A DNA stretch of 64,000 bases, taken from positions 1-64,000 of the forward strand of contig JAEULQ010000009.1 of the NCBI GenBank assembly GCA_016792685.1. The letters run 5' to 3'. Shown here piece by piece: positions 57,685 through 64,000 of this stretch. The position numbers were made by a program, and so were the translations under genes. This DNA is from Tabrizicola sp. Its GTDB lineage: Bacteria; Pseudomonadota; Alphaproteobacteria; Rhodobacterales; Rhodobacteraceae. The notes under the pieces were generated by a model. That model saw nothing but the letters and a program-made list of their open reading frames with translations, made no database searches and was not told the DNA's origin. The stretch's first letter is position 1, and the number at the start of each line of letters is the position of its first letter.

Positions 57685-57761
57685 TGGTCGGAGCGAGAGG
57701 ATTCGAACCTCCGACCCCCTGCTCCCGAAGCAGGTGCGCTACCAGACTGCGCTACGCTCCG
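57685..57761 (-). tRNA. tRNA-Pro (anticodon CGG)
   Basis: A 77-base cloverleaf including the encoded CCA. Acceptor stem CGGAGCG/CGCTCCG, D-arm with AGTCTGGTAGCGCA, anticodon stem CCTGC/GCAGG with loop TTCGGGA giving anticodon CGG, and T-arm GGAGGTTCGAATCC. It reads the proline codon CCG. It is surrounded by a gene-poor stretch downstream of its 3' end and an EamA exporter gene on the other side. Confidence 0.95.
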
Positions 57762-57809
57762 ACCGATGCCGCGGGGGTTACCCCGTCCGCAGCGCTTTGG
57801 CAAGGGGCC

Positions 57810-58775
57810 TCACGCCTGATCTCCACCACGATCGAAGCGCTTGAGCCAGCTTGAGATCCGGGGCAGCGTTCCGACATCCATGCGCGAGCGGCTTTCCAGG
57901 ACCGGGCGGTTCTGGCTGACCGAGGGCGTTCCTTCGCGCAACACGATGTAGATGCCCGAGGCGATGATCACGGCAGAGCCGACTGCGGTGTAAAGGTCGA
58001 CCGACTCGTCAAAGAAAAGCCAGCCGTAGAGTGCCGCCCAGATGATCTGGGAATACTGCATCGGCGCCACGATGACCGCGGGGGCCATCCGGTAGGCCGC
58101 GATGATCGCGAGGGCGCCCAGCATTCCCAGAAACGCCATGACTCCGGTCAGGCCAAGGTGGCTGACAGGCATCGGCTGGTAGACGAAGGGCATCATTGCG
58201 CCCATCGCGAAGAAGGTCAGGACCATGGGGTAAAGCATGAGGACGACCGAACGTTCCTCGGACCCGATCTTGCGGACGATCACACTGGTCAGCGCGCCGG
58301 TAATCGCGGCACCCAGTGCGGCGATATGGCCGATGGTGAAACCCTCTCCGCCGCCCGGACGAAGCACAACCAGGACGCCGAGAAGCCCCACGATCACGGC
58401 AATTCCACGCCGGATGCCAACCTTTTCCCCCAGCATGGGTATGGCCATCAGCGTGATCAGAAGCGGCATTGCGAAGAAGATCGCGTAGCACTGCGCCAAT
58501 GGCAGTTGCGAAAAGGCAAAGAACCCCATCACGCCGGTCGTCACCGCCGACACCGAGCGCAGCGCCGTCCACCAGGGATGCCGGGGGATCAAGGTCGCAT
58601 CACGCCGGTCGCCCATCATCATCAAAGTGACCAGGGGAAAGCCCATCAGGCCGGAGAAGAACATGATCTGGAAGGAGGTGTAGGATTCCCCCAGCAGCTT
58701 CACCACGACGTCGTGGGTCGCATAGGCCCCGAAAGCGGCCAGCGACAGAAGCGCCCCGCGAAGGTTGGAATGCAT
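57810..58775 (-). CDS. EamA/DMT-family transporter
   Basis: A 321-residue inner-membrane protein with ten predicted hydrophobic segments in two EamA repeats. First repeat LRGALLSLAAFGAYATHDVVVKLLGESYTSFQI, with the LPLAQCYAIFFAMPLLITL region; second repeat ending PAVIVAPMQYSQIIWAALYGWLFFDE. The cytoplasmic tail of about 30 residues is longer than usual. Closely similar in pattern to the protein at 59906, so the two may be old duplicates. Substrate unknown; drug, amino-acid or carboxylate export are all possible in this family. Confidence 0.87.
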   Translation of the reverse strand: MHSNLRGALLSLAAFGAYATHDVVVKLLGESYTSFQIMFFSGLMGFPLVTLMMMGDRRDATLIPRHPWWTALRSVSAVTTGVMGFFAFSQLPLAQCYAIFFAMPLLITLMAIPMLGEKVGIRRGIAVIVGLLGVLVVLRPGGGEGFTIGHIAALGAAITGALTSVIVRKIGSEERSVVLMLYPMVLTFFAMGAMMPFVYQPMPVSHLGLTGVMAFLGMLGALAIIAAYRMAPAVIVAPMQYSQIIWAALYGWLFFDESVDLYTAVGSAVIIASGIYIVLREGTPSVSQNRPVLESRSRMDVGTLPRISSWLKRFDRGGDQA

Positions 58776-58885
58776 GATGGTCGGTCCGCGCTGGCACGCG
58801 ACAGAGGATCGCGGCTGATTGCGCTATCATCATCGCGCGGATTGGCGTCGGCCACAAGAGCGACCGACGGAAACCTGCGTGGAAT

Positions 58886-59794
58886 TCAGGCCTGCGGGCG
58901 ACCGCGGCGCAGCCGGCCGAAAAGCCAGATGACCGGAACTGCCAGAAGGAAACCGAACTTCTTCAATAGGGCGATGGCGACGGCGATCAGCCCAACCTGG
59001 GCCGCACCACCGCCCAGAAGGCTGCTGAGGCCGCCTTCGGCCACGGCGTCCACGCCGGGGATATAGTCTTCGTAACGGTTGCCTTCGGCAAGACCGACAA
59101 GCTTGACGAGGTCGGGCAGGGCGGCGTCAACCTCGCTGGCATGTTCGGCCACGCCGATCACGTTCAGGTTCACGAAGCCATGCCGCGACAGGACCCAGGC
59201 ATTGGCGTTGAGGTGTTTGAAACTCTCGCCCGGGGTTTCAAGCAGGAGCGCGAATTTGAGGGCGTGGGCGACCAGATCGTAGCCAGGTGTCCCGACCAGG
59301 CCAACGGTGACCAGTTCGGGAATCCCGGCCTCGCGCCGCTGCCGGTTCAATTCGGGCTCTTCGCTCTTTCGGCGTTCGAGGATCGCGTTGTAATCCATCG
59401 CCCCCGCTTCTTCGTCGGAAATGTGCCCGTCCTCGAAATAGAACACCGCGACGGACCAGGCCCCATCCAGTGGCGAAGTGCCGGACCGGAACACGAGAGC
59501 CTGCAGCGTCGGGTCCGGCAGGTTCTGCCAGAGCGTCTCCATCACCCAGCGCGCGTCCGGACCACGCAGGGCATAGTACTTGTCGCCAAGGTTCAGGTCA
59601 TACTCACCCTCGCCCATGTTCAGGACGCCACGATGAACCTCCAGCGCGCCGAAGGGGCCGGCGAGGGTCGGTTCCAGCCAATCGCTGTAAGAGGGGAACA
59701 CATCCTTCATGGTTTCGGCCAGCAGCGGGGCCGAGGCAAAGGTGAGGGCCAGCGAAACGAGAAGTGCCCGGATGCGCGCGCGGGTATGCGTCAT
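58886..59794 (-). CDS. DUF2167 membrane protein
   Basis: A 302-residue exported protein with a signal peptide (ALLVSLALTFASAPLLA) and a C-terminal membrane segment (VGLIAVAIALLKKFGFLLAVPVIWLF) followed by a basic tail. The extracytoplasmic part carries the DUF2167 pattern: LNLGDKYYALRGPDARWVMETLW, WSVAVFYFEDGHISDEEAGAMDYNAIL and RHGFVNLNVIGVAEHASEV. Function is unknown for the family. GGAGG lies 9 bases before the chosen ATG. Flanked by two EamA exporters on the same strand with gaps of about 110 bases. Confidence 0.85.
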   Translation of the reverse strand: MTHTRARIRALLVSLALTFASAPLLAETMKDVFPSYSDWLEPTLAGPFGALEVHRGVLNMGEGEYDLNLGDKYYALRGPDARWVMETLWQNLPDPTLQALVFRSGTSPLDGAWSVAVFYFEDGHISDEEAGAMDYNAILERRKSEEPELNRQRREAGIPELVTVGLVGTPGYDLVAHALKFALLLETPGESFKHLNANAWVLSRHGFVNLNVIGVAEHASEVDAALPDLVKLVGLAEGNRYEDYIPGVDAVAEGGLSSLLGGGAAQVGLIAVAIALLKKFGFLLAVPVIWLFGRLRRGRPQA

Positions 59795-59905
59795 GAAATG
59801 TGCCTCCGAAACAGAATACGGACAAATCATAGGCCCGACGTCCGTGGTCGTGCAACCGCGCGTTATCTGATGCTGCTTTGATCGCTTGGCAGGCGAGCCT
59901 GCCTG

Positions 59906-60757
59906 TCACCCGGGCTGTCGGCCTTGGCAGGCGACAACCAGCACTCCCGCGATAGCGATGATCATCATCCCAAGTGCGCTGCTGGCGGTCATCGGCTCGT
60001 TGAAGATGAGCGCGCCCAGAATCGCGGCCCAGACGATCTGCGAATACTGCGTCGGTGCAACAACGATGGGCGGCGAAATGCGGTAGGCGGCAATCATAAG
60101 AAGCGTGCCGCAAAAGCCGCTGAGCGTCAGGCCCGCAACCGTCGCGAGGTCGGCGGGCGGCATCGGAGCGTAGCGCCCCGGAAGGATCATGAAGGCCGAG
60201 ATCGTCTGGCCCAGAACCGGATAGAGCATCATCGGAACCATCGCCTCGACCCCGCCGGTCCTGCGGATGATCAGATAGTGGACGGCCGCGAGGCCCGTCC
60301 CGAGGATGGCGGCGAGATGTCCGATGCCAAGGTCGACCCGCCCCGGGTTGAGCGCGACCAGGACGCCCGCCAGACCCAGAAGCACGGCCAGTCCGCCGAT
60401 CAGATCGACCCGGTCACCCAGCACCGGCCAGGCAAGGAGTGTCAGCATCAGCGGAAGGGTGAAGAAGATCGCATAGGCCTGCGCCAGCGGCAGGGTGGTA
60501 AAGGCATAGGTCACCAGAAGGCCGTTGCCGATCAGGGCAAGGGTGCGCAGGGCCATCAGCCAGGGGTGGACGGGGCGCAGGCTGACCGGCTGTTTCAGCC
60601 AGAGGAGGCCGATGAGCGGCAGGGTGAACAGCCCGGCGAAAGCCACGATCTGCACCGGGTGGTAATTGCCACCCAGAAACTTGATCGTGGCGTCGGCGAT
60701 CGAAAACAGCCCGAACCCCGCGAGACCGAGAAGCACGCCCTTGAGGGGAGAGGACAT
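59906..60757 (-). CDS. EamA/DMT-family transporter
   Basis: A 283-residue inner-membrane protein with ten hydrophobic segments and two EamA repeats (LKGVLLGLAGFGLFSIADATIKFLGGNYHPVQ; second repeat ending SPPIVVAPTQYSQIVWAAILGALIFNEP). Shares the LPLAQAYAIFFTLPLMLTLLAWPVLGD and VAP.QYSQI segments with the protein at 57810. The substrate is unknown. It lies 51 bases downstream of leuB on the same strand; a GC-rich hairpin sits in that gap. Confidence 0.87.
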   Translation of the reverse strand: MSSPLKGVLLGLAGFGLFSIADATIKFLGGNYHPVQIVAFAGLFTLPLIGLLWLKQPVSLRPVHPWLMALRTLALIGNGLLVTYAFTTLPLAQAYAIFFTLPLMLTLLAWPVLGDRVDLIGGLAVLLGLAGVLVALNPGRVDLGIGHLAAILGTGLAAVHYLIIRRTGGVEAMVPMMLYPVLGQTISAFMILPGRYAPMPPADLATVAGLTLSGFCGTLLMIAAYRISPPIVVAPTQYSQIVWAAILGALIFNEPMTASSALGMMIIAIAGVLVVACQGRQPG

Positions 60758-60778
60758 TGGCGGCTCCTGGTGGGAGAG

Positions 60779-60799
60779 GCCGGGGCAGATGACCCCGGC
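60779..60799 (-). terminator. GC-rich hairpin between leuB and the EamA exporter gene
   Basis: GCCGGGG (60779-60785) pairs perfectly with CCCCGGC (60793-60799) around a 7-base loop, 10 bases after the leuB stop on the minus strand. There is no T-run, so termination would be weak or Rho-assisted; it may only reduce read-through into the exporter gene. Confidence 0.3.
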
Positions 60800-60808
60800 G
60801 CCTTGGGG

Positions 60809-61915
60809 TCAGAGGCTGGCGTCCAGCGCCGCGATGACGGCGTCGCCCATCTGGCTGGTCGAGACCGGCGTGCCGCCCTCGGGGCCCATCAGGTCGGCGG
60901 TGCGAACACCGTCAGCCAGCACCTTTTCCACGGCCTTCTCGACGCGCGTGGCTTCCTCGCCAAGGTCGAACGAATAGCGCAGCGCCATGGCAAAGCTCAG
61001 GATGCAGGCGATCGGGTTGGCCTTGCCCTGGCCCGCGATATCGGGGGCCGAGCCGTGGACGGGCTCATACAGCGCCTTCGGACGGCCATTGGCCATCGGC
61101 GCGCCAAGGCTGGCAGAGGGCAGCATGCCCAGCGATCCGGTCAGCATCGCCGCCGCGTCCGACAGAAGATCGCCAAAGAGGTTGTCGGTCACGATGACGT
61201 CGAACTGCTTGGGCCAACGGCACAGCTGCATCGCGCCTGCGTCGGCATACATGTGGGACAGCTCGACATCGGGATAGTCGCGGTCATGCACTTCCTGCAC
61301 AACTTCGCGCCAAAGGATGCCCGATTCCATCACGTTGGCCTTCTCCATCGAGCAGACCTTGTTCGACCGCTTCCGCGCCAGTTCGAAGGCCGATTTCGCC
61401 ACCCGGGCAATCTCGCTTTCGGTATAGCGCTGGGTGTTGATCCCGACCCGTTCGTTGCCTTCCTTGAAGATCCCGCGCGGCTCGCCGAAGTAGACGCCAG
61501 AGGTCAGTTCGCGGACGATGACGATATCCAGGCCCGCGACGACTTCGCGCTTCAGGCTGGAGAAATCTGCCAGTGCGTCAAAGCACTGCGCCGGGCGCAG
61601 GTTCGAAAAGAGGTCCATTTCCTTGCGCAGACGCAGGAGGCCACGCTCTGGTTTGACGGAAAAGTCCAGCTTGTCGTATTTCGGGCCGCCCACGGCACCG
61701 AGCAGAACGGCATCCACGGCCTGCGCCTTGGCCATCGTCGCGTCGGTCAGGGGGGTGCCATGCGCGTCATAGGCACAGCCGCCGACGAGGTCTTCGCTGA
61801 CATCGAAATGGACGCCACGCTTGGCCCCCATCCAGCCGATGATCTTCTTCACCTCGGCCATGACTTCCGGGCCGATGCCGTCACCGGCGAGGATAAGGAG
61901 AGAGGGATTGGCCAC
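60809..61915 (-). CDS. leuB: 3-isopropylmalate dehydrogenase
   Basis: LeuB oxidises and decarboxylates 3-isopropylmalate in leucine synthesis. The 368-residue protein shows [55 protein letters not shown], the [14 protein letters not shown] segment (catalytic Tyr), the Asp-rich [27 protein letters not shown] signature and [18 protein letters not shown]. The GTG start has GGAG 10 bases upstream. leuC and leuD are not within the window on this side. A LysR gene lies 54 bases upstream on the same strand. Confidence 0.96.
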   Translation of the reverse strand: MANPSLLILAGDGIGPEVMAEVKKIIGWMGAKRGVHFDVSEDLVGGCAYDAHGTPLTDATMAKAQAVDAVLLGAVGGPKYDKLDFSVKPERGLLRLRKEMDLFSNLRPAQCFDALADFSSLKREVVAGLDIVIVRELTSGVYFGEPRGIFKEGNERVGINTQRYTESEIARVAKSAFELARKRSNKVCSMEKANVMESGILWREVVQEVHDRDYPDVELSHMYADAGAMQLCRWPKQFDVIVTDNLFGDLLSDAAAMLTGSLGMLPSASLGAPMANGRPKALYEPVHGSAPDIAGQGKANPIACILSFAMALRYSFDLGEEATRVEKAVEKVLADGVRTADLMGPEGGTPVSTSQMGDAVIAALDASL

Positions 61916-61969
61916 GCGCGTGCTCCTGCAAGAGTGTCGGGGTTCGCCTAGCTTTTCGGGGCGAAAACT

Positions 61970-62845
61970 TCAAGCGGTGAAGGCGGTCGCCAGTGCATCC
62001 CAGACCCTGCGCAGGCGGGGCGACTGTCGCAGGCGGGGCGCGGCGGTGAGCCAGACCGGAAGCGAGGGAAGGTCGGGGATCAGGTCGATCCGTTCAAGTG
62101 CCGGATCGCGATCCCCCAAGGCGCGCAGGATACCGCCAAGCCCGCAGCCCGCACGGACGAGTTCCACATAGGTCAGTGGGTCGTCGCAGCGGACGGGAAA
62201 GAAGCTGCGGGTCACGTCCATCCCCAGCAGCGCCATCACCCGGATGATCTGGTCCATCCGGTCTTGACCGATGAAATCGAGGTGCATGAGGTCCTGCAGG
62301 CTGCCCGGGCGCCCCTTGCGGTTCAGGTAGGAGGTCGCGGCATAAAGACCCAGCGGCAGGTCCACGATGTGGCGGGCCACCAGATCGGGTTGGGCCGGCC
62401 GGTACATCCTCAGGGCAATGTCTGCTTCGCCAAACAGCAGGTTCTCGGTCGTGTCCGATGGGACGAGGTCGATCTGGATGCCAGGCTCGGCTGCGCGCAG
62501 CCGGGCAAGGATCGGTGGCAGGATCACATGTGACACGACACGGCTTGCCGTGATGCGGACAGTGCCCTCAATGCCCGTCGCATGACCCTTGGCAGTCAGC
62601 TCCAGTTCGGCCGCTGCGGCCTGCATGGCGCGGGCAGGCATCAGCAAGGCCCGCCCGGCCTCGGTCAAGGTTTGGCCTTGGGCCGTCCGCGTGAAAAGCG
62701 CGACCTGCAGCGCGGATTCGATTGCCAGGATATGGCGGCCCAGGGTGGGCTGGCTGACCCCGCTGGCCCGCGCCGCCGCCGAAAGCGACCCGGATTCAGC
62801 CACGGCAAGGAAAGAACGGATCAGGGTCCAGTCAGGCAAGGCCAT
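61970..62845 (-). CDS. LysR-family transcriptional regulator
   Basis: A 291-residue LysR regulator: N-terminal helix-turn-helix (LIRSFLAVAESGSLSAAARASGVSQPTLGRHILAIESALQVALFTRT, ~8-54) and a periplasmic-binding-protein-like effector domain (~90-290). It is divergent from the NAD-epimerase gene with 85 bases between start codons, the usual LysR arrangement, so that gene is its most likely target. A short inverted repeat ATTCA/TGAAT (62844-62857) overlaps its start region. Inducer unknown. Confidence 0.9.
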   Translation of the reverse strand: MALPDWTLIRSFLAVAESGSLSAAARASGVSQPTLGRHILAIESALQVALFTRTAQGQTLTEAGRALLMPARAMQAAAAELELTAKGHATGIEGTVRITASRVVSHVILPPILARLRAAEPGIQIDLVPSDTTENLLFGEADIALRMYRPAQPDLVARHIVDLPLGLYAATSYLNRKGRPGSLQDLMHLDFIGQDRMDQIIRVMALLGMDVTRSFFPVRCDDPLTYVELVRAGCGLGGILRALGDRDPALERIDLIPDLPSLPVWLTAAPRLRQSPRLRRVWDALATAFTA

Positions 62846-62930
62846 TCAATAGTGAATAACCATTGTACGATTTCATGCAATTCCTTTTGTGCCGCCGATC
62901 CTTGATATGCAGAGGAAAGGAGAGATCATC

Positions 62931-63836
62931 ATGACACAGACGGCATTGGTTCTGGGATCGTCCGGTGGCTTTGGCGGGCAGGTTGCGCTGGCCCTGCAGG
63001 CGGCAGGATGGCAGGTGAACCGCTACCAGCGCGGCACCGACATGTCGGCGGCAGCGAGGGGTGCGGACCTGATCGTCAACGGCCTTAACCCTCCCGCCTA
63101 CCACAACTGGGACCGGCTGATCCCCGAGATCACGGCATCGGTCCTTGCGGCGGGAAAAGCCTCGGGTGCGACGCTGCTCGTTCCCGGGAACGTCTATCCC
63201 TACGGGGTCGAGCCCGGCCCCTGGAACGCGGACACGCCGCATCACCCGGTCAGCCGCAAAGGCCGCATTCGGGCCGAGATGGAGGCGCGCTACCGCGATG
63301 CGGCAACCGGGGGTCAGCGTACAATTCTTCTGCGCGGGGGTGATTTCCTGCTGCCAAGCGCGCCGCAGATGGTGATGAACCGGGTCATCCTGGGGCAAGT
63401 CGCCAAAGGCCGGATCACTGCCTTGGGCGATCCCGAGGCGATGCACGCCTATGCGTACCTGCCCGACATGGCCCGTGCCGCCGTTGGCCTTGTGGCCCTT
63501 GGTGAAGCATTGCCCGCCTACGCTGACATTCCCTTTGCCGGTCACGCCTTCACGATTTCCGAACTGGCGAGCTGCATTTCGCGCCTTACCGGGCAACCCA
63601 TGCGGGTAAAGCGCTTCCCTCTCTGGATCTTCACGCTGGTGAGCCCCTTTTGGGAATTGGCCCGTGAACTGCGCGAGATGCTGTATCTGTCAAGCTTTCC
63701 ACATCGCCTGGACCCTGGACCCCTGCAGAACTTGCTGCCCGAGTTTCGGAATACCCCACTGGATCAGGTGATCGGCCTGCATCTTCAGGCCCTTGGGCTT
63801 CAGGGCAAGGTAATGTCGACCCAGACCGGAAAGTGA
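62931..63836 (+). CDS. NAD-dependent epimerase/dehydratase-family protein
   Basis: A 301-residue short-chain dehydrogenase-like protein with an N-terminal nucleotide-binding motif LVLGSSGGFGGQVALAL (~6-22) and an extended-SDR layout (LLVPGNVYPYGVEPGPWNADTPHHPVSRKGRIRAEME near 95-130). The Tyr-x-x-x-Lys catalytic pair is not evident in its usual place, as in several atypical members. GGAG lies upstream of the ATG. Divergent from the LysR gene. Its 3' end overlaps a convergent gene by 37 bases. The substrate is unknown. Confidence 0.8.
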   Translation: MTQTALVLGSSGGFGGQVALALQAAGWQVNRYQRGTDMSAAARGADLIVNGLNPPAYHNWDRLIPEITASVLAAGKASGATLLVPGNVYPYGVEPGPWNADTPHHPVSRKGRIRAEMEARYRDAATGGQRTILLRGGDFLLPSAPQMVMNRVILGQVAKGRITALGDPEAMHAYAYLPDMARAAVGLVALGEALPAYADIPFAGHAFTISELASCISRLTGQPMRVKRFPLWIFTLVSPFWELARELREMLYLSSFPHRLDPGPLQNLLPEFRNTPLDQVIGLHLQALGLQGKVMSTQTGK

Positions 63837-64000
63837 TGCGAAGCGGCGGCCAGATCTTTGGCCAGCGGGTCGTCCGCTTGCGGCCAGAGCACGCCTGCAC
63901 CGGTGACTTTCAGGTCCCGTGACGGAAGCACATAATCCATCCGCAGGCCGCCAAGCTCCTCGTAAAGCGCGGTGTCGAGGGCCGGGTCGCCGGTCTGACC
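63800..64000 (-). CDS. Endonuclease/exonuclease/phosphatase-family protein (3' part)
   Basis: The last 66 codons of a minus-strand gene that runs off the right edge. The visible sequence begins GQTGDPALDTALYEE and contains LRMDYVLPSRDLKVTGAGVLWP, then ASHHFPVWVDITLP at the end. The D-Y-V-L-P and S-(R/H)-H-x-x-V-W-V-D elements are the C-terminal active-site motifs of the EEP fold, here with the catalytic His in ASHHF. The family includes DNA repair nucleases, phosphatases and secreted esterase-like proteins; without the N-terminus no choice can be made. It overlaps the convergent epimerase gene by 37 bases. Confidence 0.7.
   Translation of the reverse strand, partial: GQTGDPALDTALYEELGGLRMDYVLPSRDLKVTGAGVLWPQADDPLAKDLAAASHHFPVWVDITLP

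Noticed and set aside
59924..61951. A 675-codon plus-strand open frame across the exporter and leuB
   Set aside because: Antisense to two well-supported genes; composition rich in Arg, Gln, His and Asp as expected for a shadow frame.
1..64000. CRISPR arrays, rRNA genes and intact insertion sequences
   Set aside because: Looked for regularly spaced repeats, conserved rRNA segments and transposase motifs by eye; none was seen.

Overview
The window looks like chromosomal DNA of a high-GC alphaproteobacterium of the Rhodobacteraceae (Rhodobacter/Gemmobacter-like). The evidence is gene content and order: rimP-nusA-ylxR-infB, tamA-tamB, a tetrameric sarcosine-oxidase-type locus with XRE-cupin regulators, SelD fused to an NADH-dehydrogenase-like domain beside mnmH, and several EamA exporters. 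No prophage, intact insertion sequence, CRISPR array or rRNA was seen. One tRNA-Pro(CGG) is present.

Layout. 1-7.5 kb: end of a YjbH/YjbF exopolysaccharide locus, then tamB-tamA (minus strand) and a methyltransferase. 7.5-13.1 kb: the rimP-nusA-ylxR-infB operon, with its own promoter, a leader containing a terminator-like hairpin, and a strong terminator. 13.2-25.1 kb: amine/C1 metabolism: an XRE-cupin regulator with a glutamine-synthetase-like ligase, soxB-D-A-G homologues, a second XRE-cupin regulator with a D-2-hydroxyacid-type FAD dehydrogenase, an MFS transporter and iolG. 25.2-37.8 kb: an unusual cluster of exported proteins (two caspase-fold peptidases, a chymotrypsin-fold zymogen, an HtrA-like PDZ protease, a patatin-like lipoprotein, three paralogous secreted proteins with a pre-peptidase-C-like tail) plus a response regulator and histidine kinase. 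37.9-45.6 kb: argE, a DUF1287 protein, mnmH-selD, an EamA exporter, a HAD hydrolase and an ornithine-cyclodeaminase homologue. 46.3-55.6 kb: sulfur acquisition, all on the minus strand: a sulfate transporter (sbp-cysT-cysW-cysA) and an organosulfur module (flavin reductase, FMN-dependent monooxygenase, sulfonate-type ABC transporter), beside an Rrf2 regulator and a divergent Lrp regulator. 56.4-64 kb: a small hydrolase, tRNA-Pro, two EamA exporters around a DUF2167 protein, leuB, a LysR regulator with a divergent NAD-epimerase, and the 3' end of an endonuclease/exonuclease/phosphatase-family gene.

The most interesting system is the 25.2-37.8 kb cluster. Its proteins nearly all carry Sec or lipoprotein signals, so it reads as an envelope proteolysis/lipolysis module controlled by its own two-component system. 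Three promoter regions within it share one sequence, ATGACAAA-N4-GTCA (containing the inverted repeat TGAC-N7-GTCA). This is the best candidate for the response regulator's binding site and ties the otherwise split transcription units into one regulon. The chymotrypsin-fold member has a Lys|Val-Ile-Gly-Gly activation site but lacks the Asp that gives trypsin its specificity. That makes trans-activation, perhaps by the basic-residue-specific caspase-fold partners, a testable idea.

Gene starts were adjusted by eye using Shine-Dalgarno sequences, signal peptides and overlaps. No database search or structure prediction was run, so family names rest on recognised motifs and general similarity.
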